DNA from: an uncultured Campylobacter sp.
GTDB lineage: Bacteria; Campylobacterota; Campylobacteria; Campylobacterales; Campylobacteraceae
Reading direction: 5' to 3'
Assembly: GCF_938030785.1 (NCBI RefSeq)
Contig: NZ_CALHIK010000166.1
Coordinates: 1 to 7,849 of the forward strand
DNA: 7,849 nt
A model generated the notes under the pieces. That model was not told the origin of the DNA and made no database searches. It was given only the letters and a program-made list of their open reading frames with translations. A program made the position numbers and the translations under genes. Position 1 is the first letter of the stretch. Each line of letters begins with the position of its first letter. Below, piece by piece: positions 1 through 7,232 of the stretch.

Positions 1-68
1 GGCAAGTCGCCGTTTATCATAGCCTTCTAGGCGAACTCTTTAGCGCGCATTTCGTACCGTTTCGTTAA
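1..68 (+). CDS. Possible 3' end of an unidentified gene, cut by window start
   Basis: One plus-strand frame is open from the window edge to a TAA at 66-68 and reads QVAVYHSLLGELFSAHFVPFR. The other two plus frames stop within 30 bases. The mix of hydrophobic and aromatic residues looks like a real C-terminus, and the gene would converge on thiD with a 74-bp spacer. With only 21 codons visible, chance openness cannot be excluded. I do not recognise the family and assign no function. Confidence 0.3.
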   Translation, partial: QVAVYHSLLGELFSAHFVPFR

Positions 69-142
69 ATTTAAAACCTATGCTCGCGGGCGGAGCCTTG
101 GAATTTTAACGAATGCAGGGATCTCAACGAGCGCTTGAAATT

Positions 143-1258
143 TCAATCCGGGGCGATGATTTTGATTTCATCCGCGCAAGGTCTGTCAAAGTCCGCGCCG
201 AAGGGATCTTGGACCGTGAAATAATGATCTATCGCGCCGCATCCGTGCCCGATCTGCTCGCTCCAGCCGAGCGCCCTGCGCACGAAGCCCTTGGCATGGG
301 CGACGGCTGCGGGCAGACTAAGCCCCGCCGCCAGTGCGCACGCGATCGCGCTTGAAAGCGTGCAGCCCGTACCGTGGGTGTTGCGCGTAGAAATTTTAGG
401 CACGGAAAACTCATAAAATTTGCCGTTTTCATACAAAATATCGACCGCAAAATTTCTCAAATCCGCATTCTCTCCGCTCGGCTCAAAGCCCGCACCTAGA
501 GACGCTACGGATAAATTTTGTTCAAATAGCGGCTCCGCGCTCGCCGCTAAATTTATGCCTTCGCTAGTAAAATTTTCCTCCGCGAAATCCGCGCTCTTCG
601 TCGAACCCGCAGAATTTTCGCGTGCACCATTTTTGCCCGTCTCGCGCTGCGAAGCATTAAAATTTCGCGCTGTATTCATTTTAGCTGCGCCCGCTTCCGC
701 CGCAATGCAAGTCGCGCTCGCAGCCGTCAGATCGCCGCCTTTAATCAAAATCGCGCCGCCGAAAAACTGCGAAATTTTAACCGCTGCCGCGCGCATATCG
801 GCTAAGCTTAAAATTTTCATCTCCGCCAAAACCTCGGCCTCGCGCACATTGGGCGTGATAATCTCCGCGGCGGGGGCGAGCTTGTATTTTAGCGCATGTA
901 GCGCGCTTTGTTTCATCAAAACTCCGCCGCTAGTAGCGACCATCACGGGATCTAAGACGACGTTTTTTGCGCCGTGTTTGCTCAGGCTCTTTGCGATGGC
1001 CTCGGCAACCCCCTCATTGGAGATCATTCCGATTTTAACGGCGTCCGGAAAGATGTCGCTAAAAATCGCGTCCAGCTGCGCCTCTACAAAATGCGGCGAA
1101 ACGTCCAGCACGTCGAACACTCCGCGCGAATTTTGCGCCGTAAGCGCCGTAATAGCGCTCATTGCAAACATCTTGTGCGCGCTGATCGTTTTGATATCGG
1201 CCTGGATGCCCGCGCCGCCGCCGCTATCAGAACCCGCGATAGTAAGAATTTTTCTCAT
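143..1258 (-). CDS. thiD: Hydroxymethylpyrimidine/phosphomethylpyrimidine kinase ThiD with internal insertion
   Basis: This cytoplasmic enzyme phosphorylates HMP and then HMP-P to HMP-PP, the pyrimidine half of thiamine. Family motifs appear in order. The N-terminal GSDSGGGAGIQADIKT spans residues 9-24 and is followed by the TALTAQNS substrate region (38-44). DPVMVATSG lies at 103-111, ITPNVREAEVL at 134-144, and LIKGGD at 171-176. The anion-hole motif NTHGTGCT at 293-300 contains the conserved Cys299. The ATG at 1258 is chosen because RKILTIAGSDSGG is the normal start of the family and AAGG lies 6 nt upstream. The protein has 371 residues against about 265-270 for the family. The excess is mostly residues 181-269, between LIKGGD and AVDILYENGK, a low-complexity stretch rich in Ala, Asn, Glu and Ser. 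All catalytic motifs are intact, so it is probably active. It diverges from the efflux operon. Confidence 0.93.
   Translation of the reverse strand: MRKILTIAGSDSGGGAGIQADIKTISAHKMFAMSAITALTAQNSRGVFDVLDVSPHFVEAQLDAIFSDIFPDAVKIGMISNEGVAEAIAKSLSKHGAKNVVLDPVMVATSGGVLMKQSALHALKYKLAPAAEIITPNVREAEVLAEMKILSLADMRAAAVKISQFFGGAILIKGGDLTAASATCIAAEAGAAKMNTARNFNASQRETGKNGARENSAGSTKSADFAEENFTSEGINLAASAEPLFEQNLSVASLGAGFEPSGENADLRNFAVDILYENGKFYEFSVPKISTRNTHGTGCTLSSAIACALAAGLSLPAAVAHAKGFVRRALGWSEQIGHGCGAIDHYFTVQDPFGADFDRPCADEIKIIAPD
452..718 (-). other. In-frame lineage-specific insertion within thiD
   Basis: This stretch encodes about residues 181-269 of ThiD, where ordinary ThiD proteins have only a short connection before the strand leading to NTHGTGCT. 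The peptide is compositionally biased, with phrases such as TARNFNAS, GARENSAG and AEENFTSEG, and has no recognisable domain. The DNA alternates AAATTT-like boxes with GCG-rich stretches, as the spacer after cmeC does. A surface loop between the substrate lobe and the phosphate-binding lobe is the likely structural outcome. The limits are judged by eye and may be off by about 10 residues. Confidence 0.7.
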
Positions 1259-1283
1259 AAAAAGCCTTTAAAATTTTAGCGCG

Positions 1284-1289
1284 ATTATA
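1284..1289 (-). promoter_or_regulatory. Predicted -10 box of thiD promoter
   Basis: The minus strand reads TATAAT here, in the context TTTCGATATAATCGCG, which resembles the tRNA-Ser promoter at the other end of the window. Transcription would begin near 1277, leaving a leader of about 20 nt before the ATG at 1258. That is too short for a TPP riboswitch. An RBS-like AAAGG sits just upstream of the start codon. Confidence 0.6.
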
Positions 1290-1301
1290 TCGAAATTCCG
1301 C

Positions 1302-1307
1302 TATAAT
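1302..1307 (+). promoter_or_regulatory. Candidate distal -10 box for the efflux operon
   Basis: A perfect TATAAT lies in the context CCGCTATAATTCC, close to the CGCTATAAT of the tRNA-Ser promoter. It points toward cmeA and would give a leader of about 115 nt. It lies only 12 bp from the opposing thiD -10 box, so RNA polymerase could not occupy both at once. It may be a second operon promoter or a chance match. Confidence 0.35.
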
Positions 1308-1315
1308 TCCACTCG

Positions 1316-1374
1316 GTAGATTATTTTACGGGCTAAATTTAAGTTTTCTTTATGTAGTTTTTATTATAATCTAC
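1316..1374. repeat. 9-bp inverted repeat bracketing the operon promoter
   Basis: GTAGATTAT at 1316-1324 is the exact reverse complement of ATAATCTAC at 1366-1374, with 41 bp between. The right arm overlaps the proximal TATAAT. The repeat could be a second regulator site or a long hairpin in transcripts from the distal promoter. In DNA this AT-rich, chance remains plausible. Confidence 0.35.
1365..1370 (+). promoter_or_regulatory. Predicted main -10 box of the cmeABC operon
   Basis: A perfect TATAAT is preceded by periodic T-tracts at 1344-1350 and 1358-1362, the pattern expected for Campylobacter sigma-70 promoters, which lack a conserved -35. Transcription would start near 1377, about 55 nt before the cmeA ATG. 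The CmeR-like palindrome at 1383-1398 falls immediately downstream of this start, a good position for repression. Confidence 0.6.
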
Positions 1375-1382
1375 GTTCGTTT

Positions 1383-1398
1383 CGTAATAACTATTACA
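1383..1398 (+). promoter_or_regulatory. CmeR-like operator (TetR-family inverted repeat)
   Basis: The sequence CGTAATAACTATTACA has 6-bp palindromic arms, GTAATA and TATTAC, with a 2-bp centre. From memory, the CmeR operator of C. jejuni cmeABC is TGTAATAAATATTACA, so 14 of 16 positions match. It lies between the proximal -10 box and the cmeA start codon. Bound repressor would therefore block initiation or early elongation, and ligands such as bile salts would be expected to relieve it. Confidence 0.7.
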
Positions 1399-1432
1399 AA
1401 TACAAAATTTTAACCCAATTAGAGGAAATTAC

Positions 1433-2560
1433 ATGAAAAAAGTCGCTAGTTTGATTTTCGCAGCGCTTTTGATCTCCGGCTGCTCCTATTTTGAAAAAAA
1501 GGAGGAAAGCGGCGCAAAACAAAGCGGCGAGGCTCCCGCGCTACCGGTAGGCGTATTTACCGCCAAATCCGCCGATGTGCCGATAATTTTGAAATTTAAC
1601 GGACAGACCGTAAGCGAGCTTGAGATAATGCTAAAGCCGCAGGTTTCGGGCACTATCGAAAAGCAGCTTTTCGAGCCGGGTCACAGCGTCAAAAAGGGCG
1701 ACGTGCTCTACGAAATCGACCGCTCGCGCTACCAAGCGGCGTTTGACAGCGCAAACGCTACTCTTCAAAGCGCCTCGGCGGATTACAAAAGAGCCAAAGC
1801 GCTAAAAGCCGGCAACACGATCTCTCAAAAGGACTTCGACACCGCAAAGGCCGCGTTTATGGTAGCTGAAGCAAATTTTAAAAGCGCCAAGATCGATTTT
1901 GACCACTCGCTCGTGACCGCACCTTTTGACGGCATGGCGGGCGATACGCAAAAGGACGTAGGCGCATACGTAAATGTTGGCGAGGATCTGGTGCGCCTTA
2001 GCAAATTTGATCCGATCGACGTAGAATTCGGCATCGCAGACGTCGATAGGCTAGAACTTGATACAAATTTAAAAAACGGGCAGTGGAAGCAGCTAGGTCG
2101 TCAGGTAAGCATAAATCTCGGCGGCAAGGACTACAACGGCACGCTAAGTTTTATCGATAGCGTCATCAATACAAATACCGCGTCCGTCAGCGCCAAAGCT
2201 CAAATTCCAAATCCAAATTTGGAAATTCGCCCTGGAATTTTTACTAAAGTAAGCGTCGAGGGCTTTTATCAGAAAAACGGCTTTAAAATTCCGCAAGTTG
2301 CGCTCAAGCAAGATCTTAGCAACACCATAGTCTATGTCGTACAAGACGGCAAGGTCGCTAAAAAAGTGGTCAAAATTTCGGCTCAAGATACCCGCACTGC
2401 GACGATCTCAAGCGGGCTGCAGGACGGCGATCAGATCATTTTGGATAATTTTAAAAAGATCAACGTGGGCTCCAAGGTCACTCCCGTACCCGCAAGCACC
2501 GATCCTTACGTAGCGGGACAGCCTGAAGCATCTCAGAGCAATGCGGAAAGCGGGAAATAA
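1433..2560 (+). CDS. cmeA: RND efflux periplasmic adaptor lipoprotein (CmeA type)
   Basis: This membrane-fusion protein links the CmeB pump to the CmeC channel. Residues 1-17 form a lipoprotein signal with lipobox ISGC, so Cys17 should be acylated and anchored to the inner membrane. The first lipoyl half, with KPQVSGTIEKQLFEPGHSVKKGD, lies at about 68-90. The coiled-coil hairpin follows at about 103-155, and the second lipoyl half at VTAPFDGMAGD (161-171). Beta-barrel and membrane-proximal domains run to about 350. The hairpin tip keeps the R-x3-L-x6-S pattern (Arg120, Leu124, Ser131) used by adaptors to meet TolC-type channels. FIDSVI, GFYQKNGFKIPQVALKQD and IILDNFKKINVGS strongly resemble Campylobacter CmeA. 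AGAGGA at 1421-1426 is a good RBS for the ATG at 1433. The TAA overlaps the cmeB ATG by one base. The last 25 residues form a Ser/Ala/Pro-rich tail. Confidence 0.93.
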   Translation: MKKVASLIFAALLISGCSYFEKKEESGAKQSGEAPALPVGVFTAKSADVPIILKFNGQTVSELEIMLKPQVSGTIEKQLFEPGHSVKKGDVLYEIDRSRYQAAFDSANATLQSASADYKRAKALKAGNTISQKDFDTAKAAFMVAEANFKSAKIDFDHSLVTAPFDGMAGDTQKDVGAYVNVGEDLVRLSKFDPIDVEFGIADVDRLELDTNLKNGQWKQLGRQVSINLGGKDYNGTLSFIDSVINTNTASVSAKAQIPNPNLEIRPGIFTKVSVEGFYQKNGFKIPQVALKQDLSNTIVYVVQDGKVAKKVVKISAQDTRTATISSGLQDGDQIILDNFKKINVGSKVTPVPASTDPYVAGQPEASQSNAESGK

Positions 2561-5500
2561 TGTTTTCTAAATTTTTCATCAACCGCCCCGTCTTTGCCTG
2601 CGTCGTTTCGATAATCATCGTAATCGCGGGCGTTTTGGCTCTTAAGAATTCCTCCGTCGAGGAGTATCCGCAGCTTACGCCGCCGCAAATCGTCGTAAAC
2701 GCTACATATAGCGGCGCGGATGCGCAAACGATCGCCGACGTCGTCGCAGCGCCTCTTGAAAACGCGATCAACGGCGTTGAGAATATGATCTATATGCAAA
2801 GCTCGGCAAGCTCCTCGGGCTCTGTTAGTATCAACGTATACTTTCAGATCGGCACCGATCCTGATGATGCAAAAGTCAATGTAAATAACCGCGTAACGCC
2901 CGCTCTTACGCTGCTTCCCGACGAGGTGCGCAGGTACGGCGTAACCGTCACCGAGCGCAGCAGTACGATGCTCGAAGTACTCGCGTTTTACGATCCTAGC
3001 GAGCAGATGGACGTAGTAGAGATGCAAAACTACGTAGCTATCAACGTCGTTGATGAGCTAAAGCGCGTGCCAGGCGTCGGAGAGGCTCAGGCGCTGGGTA
3101 CGAAAGACTATGCTATGAGGATCTGGGTAAAGCCCGAGCTGCTTAAGACATTTAACGTTACGACCGCCGAGATAATCGCTGCGATAAGCGAGCAAAACAG
3201 CCAATACGCCGTAGGCAAGATGGGCGAGCAGCCGATGAACTTGGGTAATCCCTACGTCTATGCGATCAAGCCCGAGGGTCGTTTAAAAACCGTCGAAGAA
3301 TTTGAAAATATCATCATACGCGCGCAGAAGGACGGAAATTTCTTGCGCGTAAAAGATGTCGCCGAAGTCAAACTCGGCGGCGCGAGCTACAATATTTCGG
3401 GTAAATATAACGGTAAGGCGATGGTGCCCGTGCTTATCTTTATGCAAAGCGGCGCCAACGCCCTAGCCGTAGTCGAAGCGGTAAATAAGCGCATAGACGA
3501 GCTTAAGCCGAATTTCCCGGGCGAGCTGACCTACGGCGTCGCCTACGATACGACGAGCTTCGTAAAGGTCTCTATCGAGGAGGTTATACATACCTTCATC
3601 GAAGCGCTGATTTTGGTTATTTTGGTTATGTATATGTTTCTGGGCAATATCCGCTCTACGATCATCCCGACTCTTGCCGCTCCAGTATCGATCTGCGGCG
3701 CGTTTATAGGAATTTACGCCTTCGGATTTTCTATAAATTTAATCACCCTTTTTGCACTTATTTTAGCTATCGGCATCGTTGTTGACGACGCGATCATAGT
3801 AATCGAAAACGTGGAGAGAATTCTGCACGAAGAGCCGCAGTTAAGCGTCAAAGAAGCTACCACGAAAGCGATGGGCGAGATCGTAGCGCCAGTTATCTCG
3901 ATCGTGCTCGTGCTTTCGGCGGTTTTCGTGCCGGTTGCGCTTATGGAGGGCTTTACGGGGGTTATGCAGAGACAATTTGCTTTAACGCTCGTAGCTTCGG
4001 TGTGTTTTTCAGGTTTCGTAGCCCTTACGCTAACGCCCGCACTTTGCGCTCTAATCTTGCAAAAAAAGGAATCCGAGCCGTTTTTCTTTGTAAGATGGTT
4101 TAATAATCTTTTCGGCGTCTCGACTAAAATTTACGCCGCAGGCGTCGGCATGGTTCTGCGCCATGTGCTAATCAGCCTCGTTTTTGTGGGCATCATCATC
4201 TATGCGATGATAGAGCTTTTTAAAATTACCCCTACCGGCCTGGTACCTAACGAGGACAAAGGATCGATTATGGCGATGACCACGCTTCCGTCGGCATCTA
4301 CTCTACCTAGGACAGAAGCCGATCAAAATTTCATCGCAAGTATCGCCAAAAAGCATTCCAATATCGTGGACATAACCCAAATCGCGGGATACGATATGCT
4401 AGCAGGAGCCCTCAGAGAAAACGGCGGAGCGTTTTTTATAAAGCTAAAAGACTGGAAAGAGCGCCCGGGCGATGAAAATTCCAACTTTGCCATAGCCGCC
4501 GCGCTAAACGGCGAGCTCTACGGCGCGGATCGCAACTCGATGACCTACGTCGTCACGCCGCCGCCTATTATGGGTCTTTCGCTTACGGGCGGATTTGAGC
4601 TCTACGCGCAAAGCACGACGGGCAAGAGCTACGATGAAATTCGCGCCGATATGGATCGCGTAACCGCCAAAGCCAACCAACATCCCGCTTTAAAGCTCGT
4701 GCGAACGACGCTGGATACTGATTTCCCGCAGTATAAGCTCTACCTCGATAAAGAGAAGGTAAAGATGCTAGGCGTTAGCATAGCCGATATTTTCACCGTG
4801 CTAAATTCTACCATCGGGCAGTATTATATCAACGACTTTAACCTCATGGGTCGCACATTCAAGGTCTATATCCGCGCTACGCAAAACTACAGAGACGATC
4901 CTAACGATTTAAAATCGCTCTACGTCCGCAGCGCTAGCGGCGATCTGATCCCGCTAAATTCTTTAGTAAGGCTTGAGCGCTCTTTGGGTCCGGATTCCGT
5001 TAATAGATTTAACGCCTTCCCGGCTGCGCTAATTATGGGCGAGCCAAATACGGGCTACACTTCGGGTCAGGCGATCGCCGCGATCCAAGAGGTTATAAAA
5101 GAGGAGCTTCCTAGCGGATATTCGATCGGCTGGTCGGGCTCCGCGTATCAAGAGGTCAGCGAGACGGGCAAGGGCGCGCAGGCATTCGTATTCGGAATGA
5201 TCTTCGTGTTTTTGATCCTGGCGGCTCAATACGAAAGGTGGCTCATGCCGCTTGCCGTGCTTACCGCCGTGCCGTTTTCGGTATTCGGCGCACTCGTGTT
5301 TACATATTTCCGCGGGCTAAATAACGACATATATTTTCAGATCGGACTTTTACTTCTAATCGGTCTGGCGGCAAAAAACGCGATTTTGATCGTGGAATTT
5401 GCGATGAATGAGCACCTAAATAACCACCGCCCTATCGCAGAAGCCGCCGTAGAGGCCGCCAAGATGAGGTTTCGCCCTATCGTGATGACGAGCCTTGCGT

Positions 5501-5718
5501 TCGGTCTGGGCGTGCTTCCGATGGTTATCGCTACCGGCGCGGGCGCGGCTAGCCGCCATGCACTGGGAACCGGCGTCGTAGGCGGAATGCTCGCGGCATC
5601 TACGATCGCGATCTTTTTCGTGCCGCTATTTTTCTACCTGCTCGAAAGCTTCAACGCTTGGCTTGATAGACGCGGCAAAAAAGTCCAAACTAACGAGGTG
5701 AACGATGAAAATAAATAA
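2560..5718 (+). CDS. cmeB: RND (HAE1) multidrug efflux transporter, CmeB/AcrB type
   Basis: This is the inner-membrane proton/drug antiporter of the tripartite pump, expected to be a trimer. At 1052 residues it is full length; AcrB has 1049. The layout is classic: TM1 (about 10-28), a large periplasmic loop, TM2-TM7 (about 337-553), a second large loop, and TM8-TM12 (about 873-1030). Proton-relay residues are present: Asp409 and Asp410 in GIVVDDAIIVIENV, Lys939 in GLAAKNAILIVEFA, and Arg970 and Thr977 in MRFRPIVMTS. RGLNNDIYFQIGL and GTGVVGGM are further family signatures. Five of the six phenylalanines that line the AcrB distal pocket seem to be replaced (see findings). The ATG shares its A with the cmeA stop codon, which implies translational coupling. 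The 3' end overlaps cmeC by 14 nt. Substrates are inferred from the family: bile salts, dyes and several antibiotic classes. Confidence 0.95.
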   Translation: MFSKFFINRPVFACVVSIIIVIAGVLALKNSSVEEYPQLTPPQIVVNATYSGADAQTIADVVAAPLENAINGVENMIYMQSSASSSGSVSINVYFQIGTDPDDAKVNVNNRVTPALTLLPDEVRRYGVTVTERSSTMLEVLAFYDPSEQMDVVEMQNYVAINVVDELKRVPGVGEAQALGTKDYAMRIWVKPELLKTFNVTTAEIIAAISEQNSQYAVGKMGEQPMNLGNPYVYAIKPEGRLKTVEEFENIIIRAQKDGNFLRVKDVAEVKLGGASYNISGKYNGKAMVPVLIFMQSGANALAVVEAVNKRIDELKPNFPGELTYGVAYDTTSFVKVSIEEVIHTFIEALILVILVMYMFLGNIRSTIIPTLAAPVSICGAFIGIYAFGFSINLITLFALILAIGIVVDDAIIVIENVERILHEEPQLSVKEATTKAMGEIVAPVISIVLVLSAVFVPVALMEGFTGVMQRQFALTLVASVCFSGFVALTLTPALCALILQKKESEPFFFVRWFNNLFGVSTKIYAAGVGMVLRHVLISLVFVGIIIYAMIELFKITPTGLVPNEDKGSIMAMTTLPSASTLPRTEADQNFIASIAKKHSNIVDITQIAGYDMLAGALRENGGAFFIKLKDWKERPGDENSNFAIAAALNGELYGADRNSMTYVVTPPPIMGLSLTGGFELYAQSTTGKSYDEIRADMDRVTAKANQHPALKLVRTTLDTDFPQYKLYLDKEKVKMLGVSIADIFTVLNSTIGQYYINDFNLMGRTFKVYIRATQNYRDDPNDLKSLYVRSASGDLIPLNSLVRLERSLGPDSVNRFNAFPAALIMGEPNTGYTSGQAIAAIQEVIKEELPSGYSIGWSGSAYQEVSETGKGAQAFVFGMIFVFLILAAQYERWLMPLAVLTAVPFSVFGALVFTYFRGLNNDIYFQIGLLLLIGLAAKNAILIVEFAMNEHLNNHRPIAEAAVEAAKMRFRPIVMTSLAFGLGVLPMVIATGAGAASRHALGTGVVGGMLAASTIAIFFVPLFFYLLESFNAWLDRRGKKVQTNEVNDENK

Positions 5719-7162
5719 CGCTCTTTTAAGCGCCTTGACGCTTGGAATTTTACTCTGCGGCTGCAACTTCAAGCCCGTCACGCCGCAAAAGCAGACCGGC
5801 TTTAAGGCGGATTACGCGAGCACAAACGTTAGCACGCAGTGGTGGAAAAGCTTCAACGATCCGCAGCTAAACGCCCTGATCCAAAGCGCGCTGGAGCAAA
5901 ATTCCGACCTGCAAACCGCGCTGAATAATGTCGAGTATGCGCGCGTAAATTTGGGACTAAACAAGCTTGAGTACCTGCCGAATGTAAATTTAAGCGGCAG
6001 CGCGGTGCGCCAAAATAATTTCGGCAACCAGCCCGATCGCAACTCTCACGGCGCGTATCAGATCGGCGCCGTGCTAAGCTACGAGATCGATCTTTGGGGG
6101 CGCGTGCGCAACAGCGTAGATTCGGCGCGATCTCGATTTAATGCGACGAAATATGACTACGAAACCGCCAAAAATACGATCACTAGCACGGTTGCGACGA
6201 CCTATTTTACGCTACTAGCGTTAAAGCAGCAGGAACAAATTTTAAAAGACAGCCTAAAAAGCTATCAAGATACGCAAAACTACCGCAAAAAGCAGCTCGA
6301 TGCGGGCGCGGTTAGCGAGATCGTATTTTATCAGGCCAAAGCTGCGGTGCAAAGTGCCGAGGCGAGCCTCATAAGCGTGCAAAATCAGCTCTCTGCGGCG
6401 CAGACCTCGCTAAATATCCTAACGGGCAAGAGCTACGATGAAATTTTACGCGGTGCGCCGCAGACCGCCGCGAAAATGCCTAGCGCGCCGCAGATCCCAA
6501 GCAGAATCCCAAGCGACGTGATCCTGCACCGCCCGGACGTCGCAAGCTCGCTCGAAAATCTACGCTCGAGCAACTTCTTAGTGGGCGTCGCCAAGGCAGG
6601 TTACTTCCCTACCTTCTCGCTTACCGGCTCGGCAGGATACGCAAGCGGCGAGTTTGACAGGCTATTTACTGCAAACGCGAGCACGTGGAGTATCGGTGGC
6701 TCGCTCGCAGGGCCGCTGCTTGATTTCGGCCGCCAAAAAAGGCGCGTAGAGCTTGCGAATTTAGAGCAAAACGCGAGCTTCATCGCATACGACAAGGCGC
6801 TTAAAACCGCTTTCGGCGACGTTCGCGACGCGCTTGTAGGCGTGCAAAATGCCAAATTAAGACAGGCAAGCCTCGCCGATCTCGTTGCTTCGCAGAGCAA
6901 AATTTATTCAAACGCCTCAAGCAGGTATCAGGCGGGCTACAGTGATCATCTGGAGTTTTTGGATTCGCAGCGAAACCTACTTAGCGCGCAGCTAAACAAA
7001 GTGCAGACCGATCTTGACGTGCTAAACGCGACGGTGAATGCATACAAGGCGCTTGGCGGCGGCTTTAGTATCGAGGATAGCGAAATAAAGGCGCTTATCG
7101 GCGCGGAGCAGGACGTGCAGCCCGATATGTCCGCCTTCCCGAAGGATAGAATTTTTAATTAA
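5705..7162 (+). CDS. cmeC: Outer-membrane efflux channel lipoprotein (CmeC, NodT/OprM family)
   Basis: This is the trimeric outer-membrane exit duct for the pump. Residues 1-20 are a lipoprotein signal ending LLCGC, with predicted lipid-bearing Cys20; the Cys at -2 of the lipobox is unusual. Two outer-membrane efflux repeats follow, at about 48-240 and 265-450. The first has QWWKSFNDPQLNALIQSALEQN, LSYEIDLWGRVRNSVDSAR, and a long helical stretch ending LNILTGKS. The second begins with the family motif IPSDVILHRPDV. It continues with the strand FPTFSLTGSAGYAS, then GPLLDFGRQKRRVELAN, and YQAGYSDHLEFLDSQRNLLSAQL. The length of 485 residues fits the family. The start overlaps the end of cmeB by 14 nt, and GAGGTG lies just upstream of the ATG inside cmeB. 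Translation is probably coupled. Assignment to this operon and pump is firm from context; substrates are inferred. Confidence 0.94.
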   Translation: MKINNALLSALTLGILLCGCNFKPVTPQKQTGFKADYASTNVSTQWWKSFNDPQLNALIQSALEQNSDLQTALNNVEYARVNLGLNKLEYLPNVNLSGSAVRQNNFGNQPDRNSHGAYQIGAVLSYEIDLWGRVRNSVDSARSRFNATKYDYETAKNTITSTVATTYFTLLALKQQEQILKDSLKSYQDTQNYRKKQLDAGAVSEIVFYQAKAAVQSAEASLISVQNQLSAAQTSLNILTGKSYDEILRGAPQTAAKMPSAPQIPSRIPSDVILHRPDVASSLENLRSSNFLVGVAKAGYFPTFSLTGSAGYASGEFDRLFTANASTWSIGGSLAGPLLDFGRQKRRVELANLEQNASFIAYDKALKTAFGDVRDALVGVQNAKLRQASLADLVASQSKIYSNASSRYQAGYSDHLEFLDSQRNLLSAQLNKVQTDLDVLNATVNAYKALGGGFSIEDSEIKALIGAEQDVQPDMSAFPKDRIFN

Positions 7163-7176
7163 CTTTCTAAATTTAT

Positions 7177-7222
7177 CGGCGGCGCGAAATTTTAAAATAC
7201 TCATAAATTTAAAGCGCTGCCG
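7177..7222 (+). terminator. GC-rich hairpin just after cmeC, possible terminator
   Basis: CGGCGGCGC at 7177-7185 pairs with GCGCTGCCG at 7214-7222, nine pairs with one G-U. Two self-complementary AAATTT boxes in the loop can add pairing. It begins 15 nt past the cmeC stop. The tail GAAATTTTA is only weakly T-rich, so it may stabilise the mRNA 3' end rather than terminate. Confidence 0.35.
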
Positions 7223-7232
7223 AAATTTTACT

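Noticed and set aside
420..1271. A 283-codon open frame on the plus strand opposite thiD
   Set aside because: It is fully antisense to a gene with clear ThiD motifs. Its translation is Ala/Ser/Ile-rich without protein-family features, so it is a shadow of the GC-biased coding strand.
1259..1277. TPP riboswitch upstream of thiD
   Set aside because: The predicted leader is about 20 nt and the whole divergent spacer contains no THI-box-like sequence on the thiD strand.
2533..3027. A 164-codon minus-strand open frame over the start of cmeB
   Set aside because: It lies entirely opposite cmeA/cmeB coding sequence, has Arg/Asp-rich shadow-like composition, and lacks a plausible promoter context.
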